From the NCBI GenBank assembly GCA_028284145.1, contig JANQSH010000102.1, positions 1 through 40,958 of the forward strand: DNA of 40,958 nucleotides, written 5' to 3'. The number at the start of each line of letters is the position of its first letter. Within the stretch, counting starts at the first letter, position 1. A program made the translations under genes and the position numbers. This document shows, piece by piece, positions 27,521 to 35,780 of the stretch. The notes beneath the pieces are model-generated. The model saw only the letters and a list, made by a program, of their open reading frames with translations, was not told the DNA's origin and did not search any database. The DNA comes from Planctomycetaceae bacterium (GTDB lineage: Bacteria; Planctomycetota; Planctomycetia; Planctomycetales; Planctomycetaceae).

Positions 27521-27922
27521 TTAACCTCGGTATCTGGCGTCACCAAAACCGAGCATCGGCCAGAAAATGAAACCCAGGAAAGCCAGTCCAATGCCGAAGC
27601 CGCCGCCTTTACCGAATTTTGCAGCCACATCGATGCAAATCAGAATAATAGCCACGATATTGATACAAGGGACAAGGCAAAGGATGAACCAGATTACATC
27701 ACGACCTGAGATTTCTGTGAGGACCCAGACATTGTAAATCGGCACGATGGCTGCCCAGCCCGGTTTGCCCGCTTTTTCAAAAGCCTTCCACATGCCGATG
27801 ATCGTCAGCACAATGACGGCCAAATAAATGACCATCATGACCATGGCAATAGCGCCACCAGCGGCTGCCGCTCCGCCACCATCAAATTCCTGAGCAATAA
27901 GAACTGCGTTGTCGATGTTCAT
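27521..27922 (-). CDS. DUF5684 membrane protein
   Basis: A 133-residue inner-membrane protein with three or four hydrophobic segments: AIAMVMMVIYLAVIVLTIIG, the conserved soluble loop AFEKAGKPGWAAIVPIYNVWVL, VIWFILCLVPCINIVAIILIC, and GLAFLGFIFWPMLGFG with DARYRG at the end. The motif K-[AP]-G-x-[KP]-GWA-x-[IL]-[VI]-P-[IF]-YN is characteristic of DUF5684, function unknown. ATG 27922 has AAAGGA six bases upstream; a TTG at 27937 is less likely. Confidence 0.9.
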   Translation of the reverse strand: MNIDNAVLIAQEFDGGGAAAAGGAIAMVMMVIYLAVIVLTIIGMWKAFEKAGKPGWAAIVPIYNVWVLTEISGRDVIWFILCLVPCINIVAIILICIDVAAKFGKGGGFGIGLAFLGFIFWPMLGFGDARYRG

Positions 27923-28165
27923 CAAATGTCCTTTCAATCAGTATCATTGTTTGAGTCGAGGCAGAAATGCGATGGACTCAAGATATGGGTCAAAGATATC
28001 TTCACCCCCTGAGTTTTTCAGTTCGCGTGTATCCTGCCACGAGTGGATCACGATTTGCAAGTATCAAGTGAGCAGAACGGAAAAAAGCTGCCTGATTTTC
28101 CGTGCTATGCCTGCATCGCGAAGCAGGGCAAACATGCCAGACGACAAGGGGTGGATGCCGCCGGC

Positions 28166-28681
28166 TCAGGCTTGGTCAATTTCATCGGCGGCATTGACCA
28201 CAGCAGCCAGCACGTCGATCGAAGAGATGATCCCGACCAGTGTGCCCACTTCATCCAGCACCGGGACGCGATGCCAGTGTCCGTCGCACATGCAACGTGC
28301 GATTTCAACGAGAGGAGCAGTTTCTGTAACGGACGTAACGTGTGTCGACATTCGATCAGAGACCGCGACTGTTCCGGTATTTTCGTCGATGTTGGTGGCT
28401 TTGTCGAACAGATCCCAGGTCGTCTGGTCTTCCCCATGCGCCAACGGCTGTGGCTGGTCGGGTTGCGAAGCGTCGACAGTGGGGGAGCGAATCAAGTCAT
28501 TGACCGAGATGATCCCCACAAGGTGATCGTCGTCGTTAATGACCGGTGCACCGGTAATGCGGTGTTCACGCAATGTCTCAATCGCTTCCCGCACGGTTAC
28601 AGATGCAGGAACGACGATAATGTCGCGCGTCATAATATCTTGCGCTAATAGACTTCCCAATCGGCCCGGAAGTGCCCCCAT
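28166..28681 (-). CDS. Protein with two CBS domains
   Basis: A 171-residue cytoplasmic protein consisting of a Bateman pair. CBS 1 covers about residues 12-70 (AQDIMTRDIIVVPASVTVREAIETL, GAPVINDDDHLVGIISVNDLI). A polar linker of about 40 residues is followed by CBS 2 (DRMSTHVTSVTETAPLVEIARCM, HRVPVLDEVGTLVGIISSIDVLAAV). Such pairs bind adenosine nucleotides (AMP, ATP or SAM) and often regulate a partner. No partner enzyme is fused here. ATG 28681 is the only sensible start. Confidence 0.93.
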   Translation of the reverse strand: MGALPGRLGSLLAQDIMTRDIIVVPASVTVREAIETLREHRITGAPVINDDDHLVGIISVNDLIRSPTVDASQPDQPQPLAHGEDQTTWDLFDKATNIDENTGTVAVSDRMSTHVTSVTETAPLVEIARCMCDGHWHRVPVLDEVGTLVGIISSIDVLAAVVNAADEIDQA

Positions 28682-28794
28682 AACGACGACTCTCTTTAAC
28701 CAGCGACAAATTTGGGCATCATTTCATGAGTCCCGATTATAGATCAGATCCGTTCGGGAAGAAATGCTCCGTCAATTTTTGCGCATGCGACTGT

Positions 28795-31023
28795 TCAGAA
28801 GGCGCGCGTCAAGCGGGCATACCGTCCGAGTGCCATTAACGGGAAGTAGATGCGATACAAGTGATAACGCAGATAGAAGACTTTGGGAAAACCGGTGCCG
28901 GTATACCATTCTTCATCCCAGGTGCCATCCTGCTTCTGCGTGTCGAGCAGGAACTGAATGCCTCGCTGGACCGCTTCGGACTTTTCCTCACCGGCGGCCA
29001 TCAGGCCCATCAGGGCCCAGGCAGTTTGCGAAGCTGTTACCGGTCCCTCACCACGAAGTGAGGGATCATCATAGCTGCGGGGAGTTTCTCCCCAACCGCC
29101 ATCGGGTTGTTGTTTGCTCTTGAGCCATTCCGCCGCGCGGCGAATGCGGGGATCGCGTTTGGAGACCCCAATGTCGGTCAATCCGATGAGGCATTGCCAG
29201 GTGCCATACAGGTAGTTCACGCCCCAGCGACCGTACCAGCAGTGGTCATGTTCCTGCTGCTGCCAGATGTAATCCATCGCCCTCAACACCGAACGGTGAT
29301 CCCGCCGGACACCGACGCGGGCATACATTTCCAACATGCGGCCCGCAAGGTCAACTGAACTGGGGTCGATCATGGCATTGTGATCGGCAAAGGGAACACG
29401 GGTAAACAACTCGCGGTCATTGTCAACATCGAAGGCGCCCCAGCCGCCGTCACGATTCTGCATGGCGACAATCCAGTCCACGCCACGGCGAATAGCGGCC
29501 AGATAAGGGGCCATGTCTTCGATGCCGTATTGTGCGCGACGCAGATCCGTCGCACGAGCCGAGACGACCGCAACGGTTTCGGTTTGATGCTCGTGTTCCG
29601 CTTCGGTCAACACGCGCTGGCTGAGCCAGCGGTCGTCAACGAGCAGGTCGGCTTCAAGATTCTCCATTCCATTAACAGGTAACGACCGGGCCAATGCCAT
29701 GACGACCATACATGTGTCATCGACGTCAGGATAGAACGCGTTGTTGAATTCAAAGTACCAGCCGCTGGCGTTCTCGACCTTCACGTTAGCTGCCCAGTCC
29801 CCTGCAGTGCGGACTTCCTTCGACAGCAGCCACCTGGTTGCCTTGCGAATCACCGGGTCATTCCAGGCAACGCCCGCTTCGCGCATCGCGAGTGTTGCAA
29901 TCGCGGTGTCCCATACAGGCGATTTGCAGGGCTGCAGACGAATTGTGTCGTTTTCACGAATACAGAGTTTTTCCAACTCCTGCATCGCCTGCTTCACCAT
30001 CGGAGAATCGTTGTTATGGCCAAGGCATTTCAAAGCGACGACGCTCCAGATAATCGGCGGGAAGATCGCCCCCAAACCGTCACTGTTATCAAAACGCTCA
30101 ACCATCCACTTTTCAGCGAGGCGAATTGAATGTTTCCGGAATGGCCGAATGCGGAACCGGTCGAAAAACTTCAGTGTCGAATCAATCCGACGAAAGAATT
30201 TGTCCCAGTCGATGTGCGTCGGCTTCGACATCTCATCCAGCACATCGCACGGCGCCATGCAACGGGGCAATTCCGCCGGACTGTTCAGGAAAAGTTCGTC
30301 GATGCCACACTCTGGCGTTACATCGCGTACTGGTTTGAATGCCCACAACAGACTCAGCGGAACGACAATGGTGCGGGACCAGGCAGACATTTCGTAGATG
30401 TTGAAGGGCATCCACTGGGGAATCAGCATCAATTCCGGTGGAACGGCAGGAACCTGCTGGTAAGACAATACACCCAGCAATGCCAGGTAATACCGCGTAA
30501 AGCTGTTCATCTTTTCCGCACCGCCAGCGGCGAGAATGGCATCTTTCGCGCGGATCATCTCTTTGGCATCGATCGGAGTGCCGGTCAGTTTCAATGCAAA
30601 ATAGGCTTTGACTGAAGCGCTGATTTCCAGCGGTCCACCAGGATAGATGGCCCAGCCCCCTTCGGGAAGCTGCTGTTCGCGAATGTAGTTGGCACAGAGT
30701 TGGGCTGTTTCGCTTTGTTCCTGATGCAGAAACGTCAGCAGGAGAATGTATTCCGATTCGAGGATCGTATCTCCTTCGAGTTCGGCAACCCAATAACCCT
30801 CTTCAGCCTGTTGAGAGACCATGTAGTCCCGCGTACGTTCGATTGCTTCGGCCAGCGAGGGCATCGATTCGCTCAATCGTGCGGTGGAAAACGAATCGCA
30901 CTCTCCGATATCAGCCCCATCAACAAGGCCACTATTGGGCCCGAGTGTTTGTTTTTCTGGGGGGGCATCCGCGTGGGGAATGTCGACTCGAAAACGACGA
31001 TCAACCGGCCGGCCTGAACTCAT
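28795..31023 (-). CDS. shc: Squalene-hopene cyclase family protein
   Basis: Cyclises squalene to hopene for hopanoid membrane lipids. The 742 residues are longer than usual (about 630-660), owing to an N-terminal extension of about 60 polar residues. The DXDD protonation motif is in FYPDVDDTCMV (around residue 430). Several QW motifs are seen, including QQAEEGYWVAELEG, REQQLPEGGWAIYPGG, MQNRDGGWGAFDVDND, SKQQPDGGWGETPRSYDD and DTQKQDGTWDEEWYTGTGFP, ending YFPLMALGRYARL. The start is uncertain: ATG 31023 is used, 31068 and 31149 are open. No squalene-synthesis (hpnCDE) genes are in the window. Confidence 0.94.
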   Translation of the reverse strand: MSSGRPVDRRFRVDIPHADAPPEKQTLGPNSGLVDGADIGECDSFSTARLSESMPSLAEAIERTRDYMVSQQAEEGYWVAELEGDTILESEYILLLTFLHQEQSETAQLCANYIREQQLPEGGWAIYPGGPLEISASVKAYFALKLTGTPIDAKEMIRAKDAILAAGGAEKMNSFTRYYLALLGVLSYQQVPAVPPELMLIPQWMPFNIYEMSAWSRTIVVPLSLLWAFKPVRDVTPECGIDELFLNSPAELPRCMAPCDVLDEMSKPTHIDWDKFFRRIDSTLKFFDRFRIRPFRKHSIRLAEKWMVERFDNSDGLGAIFPPIIWSVVALKCLGHNNDSPMVKQAMQELEKLCIRENDTIRLQPCKSPVWDTAIATLAMREAGVAWNDPVIRKATRWLLSKEVRTAGDWAANVKVENASGWYFEFNNAFYPDVDDTCMVVMALARSLPVNGMENLEADLLVDDRWLSQRVLTEAEHEHQTETVAVVSARATDLRRAQYGIEDMAPYLAAIRRGVDWIVAMQNRDGGWGAFDVDNDRELFTRVPFADHNAMIDPSSVDLAGRMLEMYARVGVRRDHRSVLRAMDYIWQQQEHDHCWYGRWGVNYLYGTWQCLIGLTDIGVSKRDPRIRRAAEWLKSKQQPDGGWGETPRSYDDPSLRGEGPVTASQTAWALMGLMAAGEEKSEAVQRGIQFLLDTQKQDGTWDEEWYTGTGFPKVFYLRYHLYRIYFPLMALGRYARLTRAF

Positions 31024-31218
31024 TTCAGGGTTCTCTCTTGTTGGAGGGCAGGAAGAAATCACATCCATGTGTGTTCCGATGGCACCTCTGCAATTGGCAA
31101 AAATGATTCTGGGATGCCGGGGGAGCGGGAATACTAAGCCGATGGGCAAATCGCTGCAAGCTCAAAATGTTTAACATCTTGCGACGTCGAACAGCGTCAG
31201 CGGGAGAAAGGCGATTGT

Positions 31219-31599
31219 TTACCGTTCCATAAGATGCTGCAGCACAATATCACCCAGTGTTTTGCCATCGGGAACTGTCGGCAATTCAAGGCAGACACCC
31301 AATCCTGCCAGGAGATGCTCAGCCTTTTCGATCGGACATTGCCGTTCCAACTGCGCGGCAAATGGCTGAAAGTCGGTGTCCCGCAGGGCTTCGGGAAATG
31401 TTCTGAAGCGGCCGATTAAGTGTTGTGGATTGTGCTGCAGGATGAGTCGGCGACATTCTTCCGCTACCTTCAGCCACCCTGCCCGCGTTGCGTTAATCCC
31501 GGCAAGGGTCAGAAACCGATCGCGTGCCGGCATCTGTTGCTTGTCCTGCGAGATGGCCGCAAGTTCGGCGTAGTAATAAGTGCGATGGTCATACGACAT
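31219..31599 (-). CDS. Conserved hypothetical protein downstream of xerC/D
   Basis: A 126-residue protein, mostly alpha-helical, starting MSYDHRTYYYAEL. A mid region (FLTLAGINATRAGWLKVAEECRRLILQHNPQHLIGRF) is followed by an Arg/Glu-rich helix and a C-terminus TLGDIVLQHLMER. I recognise no named family; length, composition and lack of stops suggest a real gene. It lies 57 bp after xerC/D on the same strand. ATG 31599 has a weak ribosome site. Confidence 0.65.
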   Translation of the reverse strand: MSYDHRTYYYAELAAISQDKQQMPARDRFLTLAGINATRAGWLKVAEECRRLILQHNPQHLIGRFRTFPEALRDTDFQPFAAQLERQCPIEKAEHLLAGLGVCLELPTVPDGKTLGDIVLQHLMER

Positions 31600-31656
31600 G
31601 GCAGCACAAAGGATTAACGTGAATTGTAAAAGCACACCTGATCACACAACATCCTG

Positions 31657-32562
31657 TCACGATCGTGCCGCGTGGGGGTGGGCCTTTTCGTAGGTTTCCC
31701 GCAGACGCCGCGTGCTGACATGTGTATAGATCTGCGTCGTCGTGAGACTCTTGTGACCCAGCAGTTCCTGCACACTTCGCAAATCGGCCCCGCCATCAAG
31801 CAAATGCGTTGCAAAACTATGTCTCAGGGTGTGGGGCGACGTCAGCGAATCCAGTCCAGTCACCCTGATGTATTTTTCCAACATGCGGCCGATGCTGCGT
31901 GTTGTTAACCGTTTGCCAAAGCGATTGAGGTATAATGCGGATCGGTCATCTGTCGAGCCAGACAGGTTTGGTTCCCGGATCTCTAACCAGCGATGCAATG
32001 CCCGGGACGCAAAACTCCCAAGCGGAGCGATCCGTTCTTTGCGGCCTTTCCCGATCACCCGCAGGACGTCGGCATCGCGATCCCAACTCTCCACGCTGAG
32101 AGAAACCAACTCCGCCACACGCAAGCCAGCAGAATATATGGTCTCCAGAATCGACCGATCGCGGATTCCGGCCGGTTCATTGGCGGGTGGCGCTTCCAGC
32201 AACGTACCAACCTGCTCGGTCGTTAAAAAATGTGGCAGTTTCCGTCCTGCACGGGGTGTTCGCAAAGCCAGGGCAGGGTTGTGATCAATCAACTGTTCGC
32301 GCTGACAGTATTTGAGAAAAGAGCGTAGACAGGCAAGGCGTCGGGCAATGGTCGTTCGGGCGTAGTCGCGGTCGTGCATCCAGGCGAGATAGCCCCGCAA
32401 CGTGCGTACTGTCAGTTCGTCCGGTTCGGGAATCCTGTCTTGACGTTCGTCGAGATAGTCGAGAAGTCGTTCGAGATCTTCGGCATACGATTTGATCGTC
32501 AGGTTCGAAGCGTTCCGTTCAATACGCAGGTAACGCAGAAAAGATTCAATCGCCTCGTACAT
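31657..32562 (-). CDS. xerD: Tyrosine recombinase XerC/XerD
   Basis: Chromosome-dimer-resolving site-specific recombinase. The 301 residues match Xer length. The N-terminal SAM-like core-binding domain begins [18 protein letters not shown]. The catalytic set is complete: Arg148 (SAGLRVAEL), Lys172 (GKGRK), His244-x-x-Arg247 (HTLRHSF), His270 (LLGHKSL) and Tyr279 (IYTHV). No att sites, integrase-associated genes or phage genes flank it, so a housekeeping Xer is likelier than a mobile-element integrase. XerC versus XerD cannot be settled here. ATG 32562 follows GAGGTG at about six bases. Confidence 0.93.
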   Translation of the reverse strand: MYEAIESFLRYLRIERNASNLTIKSYAEDLERLLDYLDERQDRIPEPDELTVRTLRGYLAWMHDRDYARTTIARRLACLRSFLKYCQREQLIDHNPALALRTPRAGRKLPHFLTTEQVGTLLEAPPANEPAGIRDRSILETIYSAGLRVAELVSLSVESWDRDADVLRVIGKGRKERIAPLGSFASRALHRWLEIREPNLSGSTDDRSALYLNRFGKRLTTRSIGRMLEKYIRVTGLDSLTSPHTLRHSFATHLLDGGADLRSVQELLGHKSLTTTQIYTHVSTRRLRETYEKAHPHAARS

Positions 32563-32584
32563 GCTTACACCTCGACAGGACCTT

Positions 32585-32824
32585 TTACCGGGTCAGGTCG
32601 GGGAACAGGTCCTGGTCTTGTGTTGTCGTGTTGACCGATTGTTTTCGCAGGTGACGTACACGCTGACTCAACACAGCGGCGTCATACCAACTGAAACTTA
32701 ATTCTTCATCGGAGGCGTAGCGTGCCAGCGTATGCATCAGTTTTTCCGGGCTCTCATCATCGTACAGAAACACATATCGTTCGGAATCCTTTACCAATGC
32801 CAGTACGTTCATCCCGCGTCGCAT
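32585..32824 (-). CDS. Small conserved hypothetical protein upstream of xerC/D
   Basis: A 79-residue protein. [19 protein letters not shown] is a beta-strand-like opening, followed by the helical [20 protein letters not shown] and [16 protein letters not shown] recognise no named family. ATG 32824 has GGAAGG about ten bases upstream; ATG 32812 is another option. It lies 22 bp before xerC/D, so the two are probably cotranscribed. Confidence 0.7.
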   Translation of the reverse strand: MRRGMNVLALVKDSERYVFLYDDESPEKLMHTLARYASDEELSFSWYDAAVLSQRVRHLRKQSVNTTTQDQDLFPDLTR

Positions 32825-32975
32825 CGTCTTTGCCTTCCTGGTCCTGCACATCTGCAGCTATTTTTGAGAACGGTCGAACGGCAACGCGAGCATTTCTGAG
32901 GGTGAGAGATCCCAAAAACATGCGTGAGAAGAGTAATAGCTCAGCAGCACCTGTTATGTGCTGCGGTTTCCCCTT

Positions 32976-33077
32976 TAGAGCAGTTTCCCTTTTTGTGTGA
33001 CGGTTCTCGCTTATGGGAGTCTGCGTTTGCAGGCCAAAAGACGATTTTCGCGCCACAGAAGAGCGTAATACGCTCCA
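32976..33077 (+). repeat. 102-bp dispersed element, copy 9 (subfamily A)
   Basis: Runs from TAGAGCAGTTTCCC to GAGCGTAATACGCTCCA. It lies between two minus-strand genes, 68 bp past the lipoprotein stop and about 150 bp before the next gene. Confidence 0.92.
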
Positions 33078-33145
33078 GACCGGCCGTTCCGAATGACAAT
33101 CGTGTCATACCCTGAAGAATGTTATCGGCCATTTGGCAGGGCGAG

Positions 33146-34399
33146 CTACTTTTCTTTTCGTAACTTGAGGACTAATTTGCGCTTAGCTTCACCGCCATGC
33201 AGCAGGAGCATCTCCACGATCATGCGGTGAGCTGCAAATCGGATGAAATCGTCGCTCCGTTCCAGATAGGCGGGCCAGTGGCCACTACGCCGGTCACCAC
33301 TCAATTCGACGTAGTCTCGCAGAGCTGCAGTCACCTCAGCATCGCGACCATCGAACATCCGGGTGTAGGACATGATCGGCTCATATTTCGGGCCGCCGGT
33401 CCAGTCGGGGAAATCCTGGTGCTGCCGGATGGTCGCCTCCGGATTGGAACGGCTGGACGGTGGTGATGGTAACTGATTGGAATCGGGTTGTGGTATGATT
33501 GTTCCGGATGGTGGCTGATCCGGTGATGAATCCTGTTCCGGCTCCAGCGACGGTAGAGGTGGCAGGGCGTCATTCACCTGTTGCTGCGCATTCGTCGCTT
33601 GCACGGATAGACCATTGAATGAGTTGCGCATGTGTGGCGATGCTTCCCGAGGCACCAGAAAACTGTCTGACTTTGAAATTCGTCTCATAGTATTTGATAT
33701 AGTGTTTGATGAAGACCGCCAATTGGCCAGTGATTGAAAATCGTCTGATTGCTGCAATGGCTCCTTGATCGGCCTGGTGTTGACGAGCCCGATTGCATTC
33801 TGTGATTCAAACACCATAGGCATCGTTTGCCATTCGGCGTCATTCTGAGCGCGAAACGATACACTACTCTGACATGAGCCACCGCAATTCTTAATTGTGC
33901 AGTCCGATATGCCACAGGTATACCGGCTGAATGGCCACCATTTGCTGCACTTCATCTTCATCGGCGGATTGGGCGGAACAAAAGCGTAATCATGCGGTGA
34001 ATGCCAGTCCACATGCAAACCGATGCGGGGTGGGTAGTACGGATCATACTCTGTGACAGAGCCAACAACGACGACATCAACCTGAAGGATCTCCGCCAAT
34101 CGGATAACGTCAGCAGAAGATGTCAAATCGAGTTGATGTCGACGAATCGCAGTTTCTGTTACACCAGTCGGCACAACCTGATAACCGGGGATCTTTTGCA
34201 GTTCCGAGAAGTAGGCGGACGCAAATCGTCGGCCATCAACCGTTCGTTCGGTACTCTGGTTGAAAAATGGAGCGACAGCGACTGTCGAAAGCTGTGGCAC
34301 GGGATTGGTTACGTCAACCGTGATCACCGCACAACCGGCGCACGAAAAGACGAACATGCCAACGATGACCACCAATCGCGCGAACACGATGCCCCCCAT
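33146..34399 (-). CDS. Predicted lipoprotein with a TolB/CsgG-like N-terminal domain
   Basis: A 417-residue envelope protein. The hydrophobic N-terminus LVVIVGMFVFSCAGC ends in a lipobox-like Cys. The next ~120 residues (STVAVAPFFNQSTERTVDGRRFA, ELQKIPGYQVVP, SADVIRLAEILQVDVVVVGSVTEYDPYYPPRIGL) follow the alpha/beta pattern of CsgG/TolB-N/LpoB-type lipoproteins. The middle is Cys-rich (six Cys), then Pro/Ser/Gln-rich and probably disordered. The last ~80 residues (YTRMFDGRDAEVTAALRDYVELSGDRRSGHW) are ordered again. Function unknown. ATG 34399 or GTG 34408 could start it. Confidence 0.75.
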   Translation of the reverse strand: MGGIVFARLVVIVGMFVFSCAGCAVITVDVTNPVPQLSTVAVAPFFNQSTERTVDGRRFASAYFSELQKIPGYQVVPTGVTETAIRRHQLDLTSSADVIRLAEILQVDVVVVGSVTEYDPYYPPRIGLHVDWHSPHDYAFVPPNPPMKMKCSKWWPFSRYTCGISDCTIKNCGGSCQSSVSFRAQNDAEWQTMPMVFESQNAIGLVNTRPIKEPLQQSDDFQSLANWRSSSNTISNTMRRISKSDSFLVPREASPHMRNSFNGLSVQATNAQQQVNDALPPLPSLEPEQDSSPDQPPSGTIIPQPDSNQLPSPPSSRSNPEATIRQHQDFPDWTGGPKYEPIMSYTRMFDGRDAEVTAALRDYVELSGDRRSGHWPAYLERSDDFIRFAAHRMIVEMLLLHGGEAKRKLVLKLRKEK

Positions 34400-34408
34400 A
34401 ACGACCAC

Positions 34409-34880
34409 TGGCTTTCACATCGATGGACACTCAGCCTGCGGTACAAAAAACCTTATCGTTATTATCGGCGGCTTTCGCAGATTCCCTTCAATCCAAATAA
34501 CCGGCCCCAGGAGAGTGTCTCGTGAGAGCGGCAGAATTGGCCACAAATGACGACCCCTCAATTGCTTACGATTGTTACTATGAGGCGATGGAGTGTCGCG
34601 CTGTGGCAATCATCAGGGCGGACGTTACCCTCCCGATCATCTTTCGCGTTTCCTGCTGAGCCTGAATTGCGTCGGTGATGACATCTGGTAGTGGGCCATC
34701 ATCCCGAATTCCGCAATTCCGGACCGGTGCGAACACGAAAGTTGTTGTCAAATCAGACTTTGAATCGTTATTATGCAGGAATATCGGCAATGTTCTGCCG
34801 ACGCCCGCGTCCAAAATCGAGGCCCACAAATGCCGAATCCGGACTCCGGCGCATCCTGCGATACCAGCGGTGAACGTACG
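34409..34880. other. Gap between the lipoprotein and restriction-modification genes
   Basis: About 470 bp upstream of both divergent genes. A minus-strand frame (34578-35009) is open over it but has no ribosome site, overlaps the methylase gene antisense and matches nothing I know. Promoters for the flanking genes are expected here. Confidence 0.4.
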
Positions 34881-35780
34881 ATGCGACGGGTCGTTCCCCC
34901 GCCCATCAACAAGCCATCCGGTCAACGCAAACTCATACCATTTGGATGGTACGGAGGGAAATTCTCTCATCTCTCGTGGCTGCTTCCGCTGCTGCCGGAA
35001 TGTCACCACTACTGCGAGCCGTACGCTGGCTCTGCCGCAGTGCTCTTAAACCGCGACCCGTCCGCAATTGAAACCTACAACGATCTCGATGGCGAAGTAT
35101 GCAACTTCTTTCGCGTTCTACGCGACGAAAAGGAAAAACTCGTCGAAGCGATCGGATTAACTCCGTTTTCACGCGAAGAATTCGCCATCGCTTGTGAATT
35201 CGATGCCGATCTCACACCACTCGAACGCGCTCGGCGGTTCTATGTCCGGGCAAGGCAGGTGCGAACTGGACTCGCACAGCGAGCGAGCCTCGGCAGATGG
35301 GCGAATTGCAAACAGACAAGCCGCGCCGGAATGAGTGGCGTTGTCAGTCGCTGGCTCGGTGCCATCGACATGTTGCCGGAAATCGCGGAACGACTGATTC
35401 GCGTACAAATTGAAAACCGCCCCGCTCTTGATATTATAACGCTCTATGACTCTCCTGATACTCTGCTTTACTGCGATCCACCATACATTCACGAGACTCG
35501 TGGCGACACAAAAGCTTATGGAAGCGAAATGTCAGACGATGACCATGCCAAACTCGCTACGGTGCTTAACTCGGTGGCGGGCATGGTTGCACTGTCCAAC
35601 TATGACTGCGACTTGATAGACGAACTTTACCCGAAATCTGACTGGCATAAAACGGTCATTCCCGAACGAACGAATCACGCTACCAAGGGCAAACGTACTG
35701 AGGTTCTTTGGACTAATTACGATCCACACGAGCGATGTGCCGAGGGCGCATCGTCTCAAGGACTGCTGGAATTCACGTAA
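34881..35780 (+). CDS. D12-class DNA adenine N6-methyltransferase (Dam-like)
   Basis: Modification enzyme of a type II system. The 299 residues open with the SAM-binding motif [19 protein letters not shown], then [13 protein letters not shown] and [12 protein letters not shown]; the catalytic motif DPPY lies in [13 protein letters not shown]. The intervening region with [16 protein letters not shown] belongs to the target-recognition part. The alpha-class (Dam) order, motif X-I-TRD-IV, fits. The target sequence is unknown. ATG 34881 has GGTGA about seven bases upstream; ATG 34830 is possible. The stop overlaps the next start (TAATG), so the two genes are translationally coupled. Confidence 0.9.
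   Translation: MRRVVPPPINKPSGQRKLIPFGWYGGKFSHLSWLLPLLPECHHYCEPYAGSAAVLLNRDPSAIETYNDLDGEVCNFFRVLRDEKEKLVEAIGLTPFSREEFAIACEFDADLTPLERARRFYVRARQVRTGLAQRASLGRWANCKQTSRAGMSGVVSRWLGAIDMLPEIAERLIRVQIENRPALDIITLYDSPDTLLYCDPPYIHETRGDTKAYGSEMSDDDHAKLATVLNSVAGMVALSNYDCDLIDELYPKSDWHKTVIPERTNHATKGKRTEVLWTNYDPHERCAEGASSQGLLEFT

Noticed and set aside
31657..32562. The tyrosine recombinase as the integrase of a phage or genomic island
   Set aside because: It has Xer length and motifs, sits in a small ordinary operon, and has no tRNA, att repeats or phage genes beside it.
34578..35009. 143-codon minus-strand frame upstream of the methylase
   Set aside because: No ribosome site, half of it is antisense to the methylase, and no recognisable motif.
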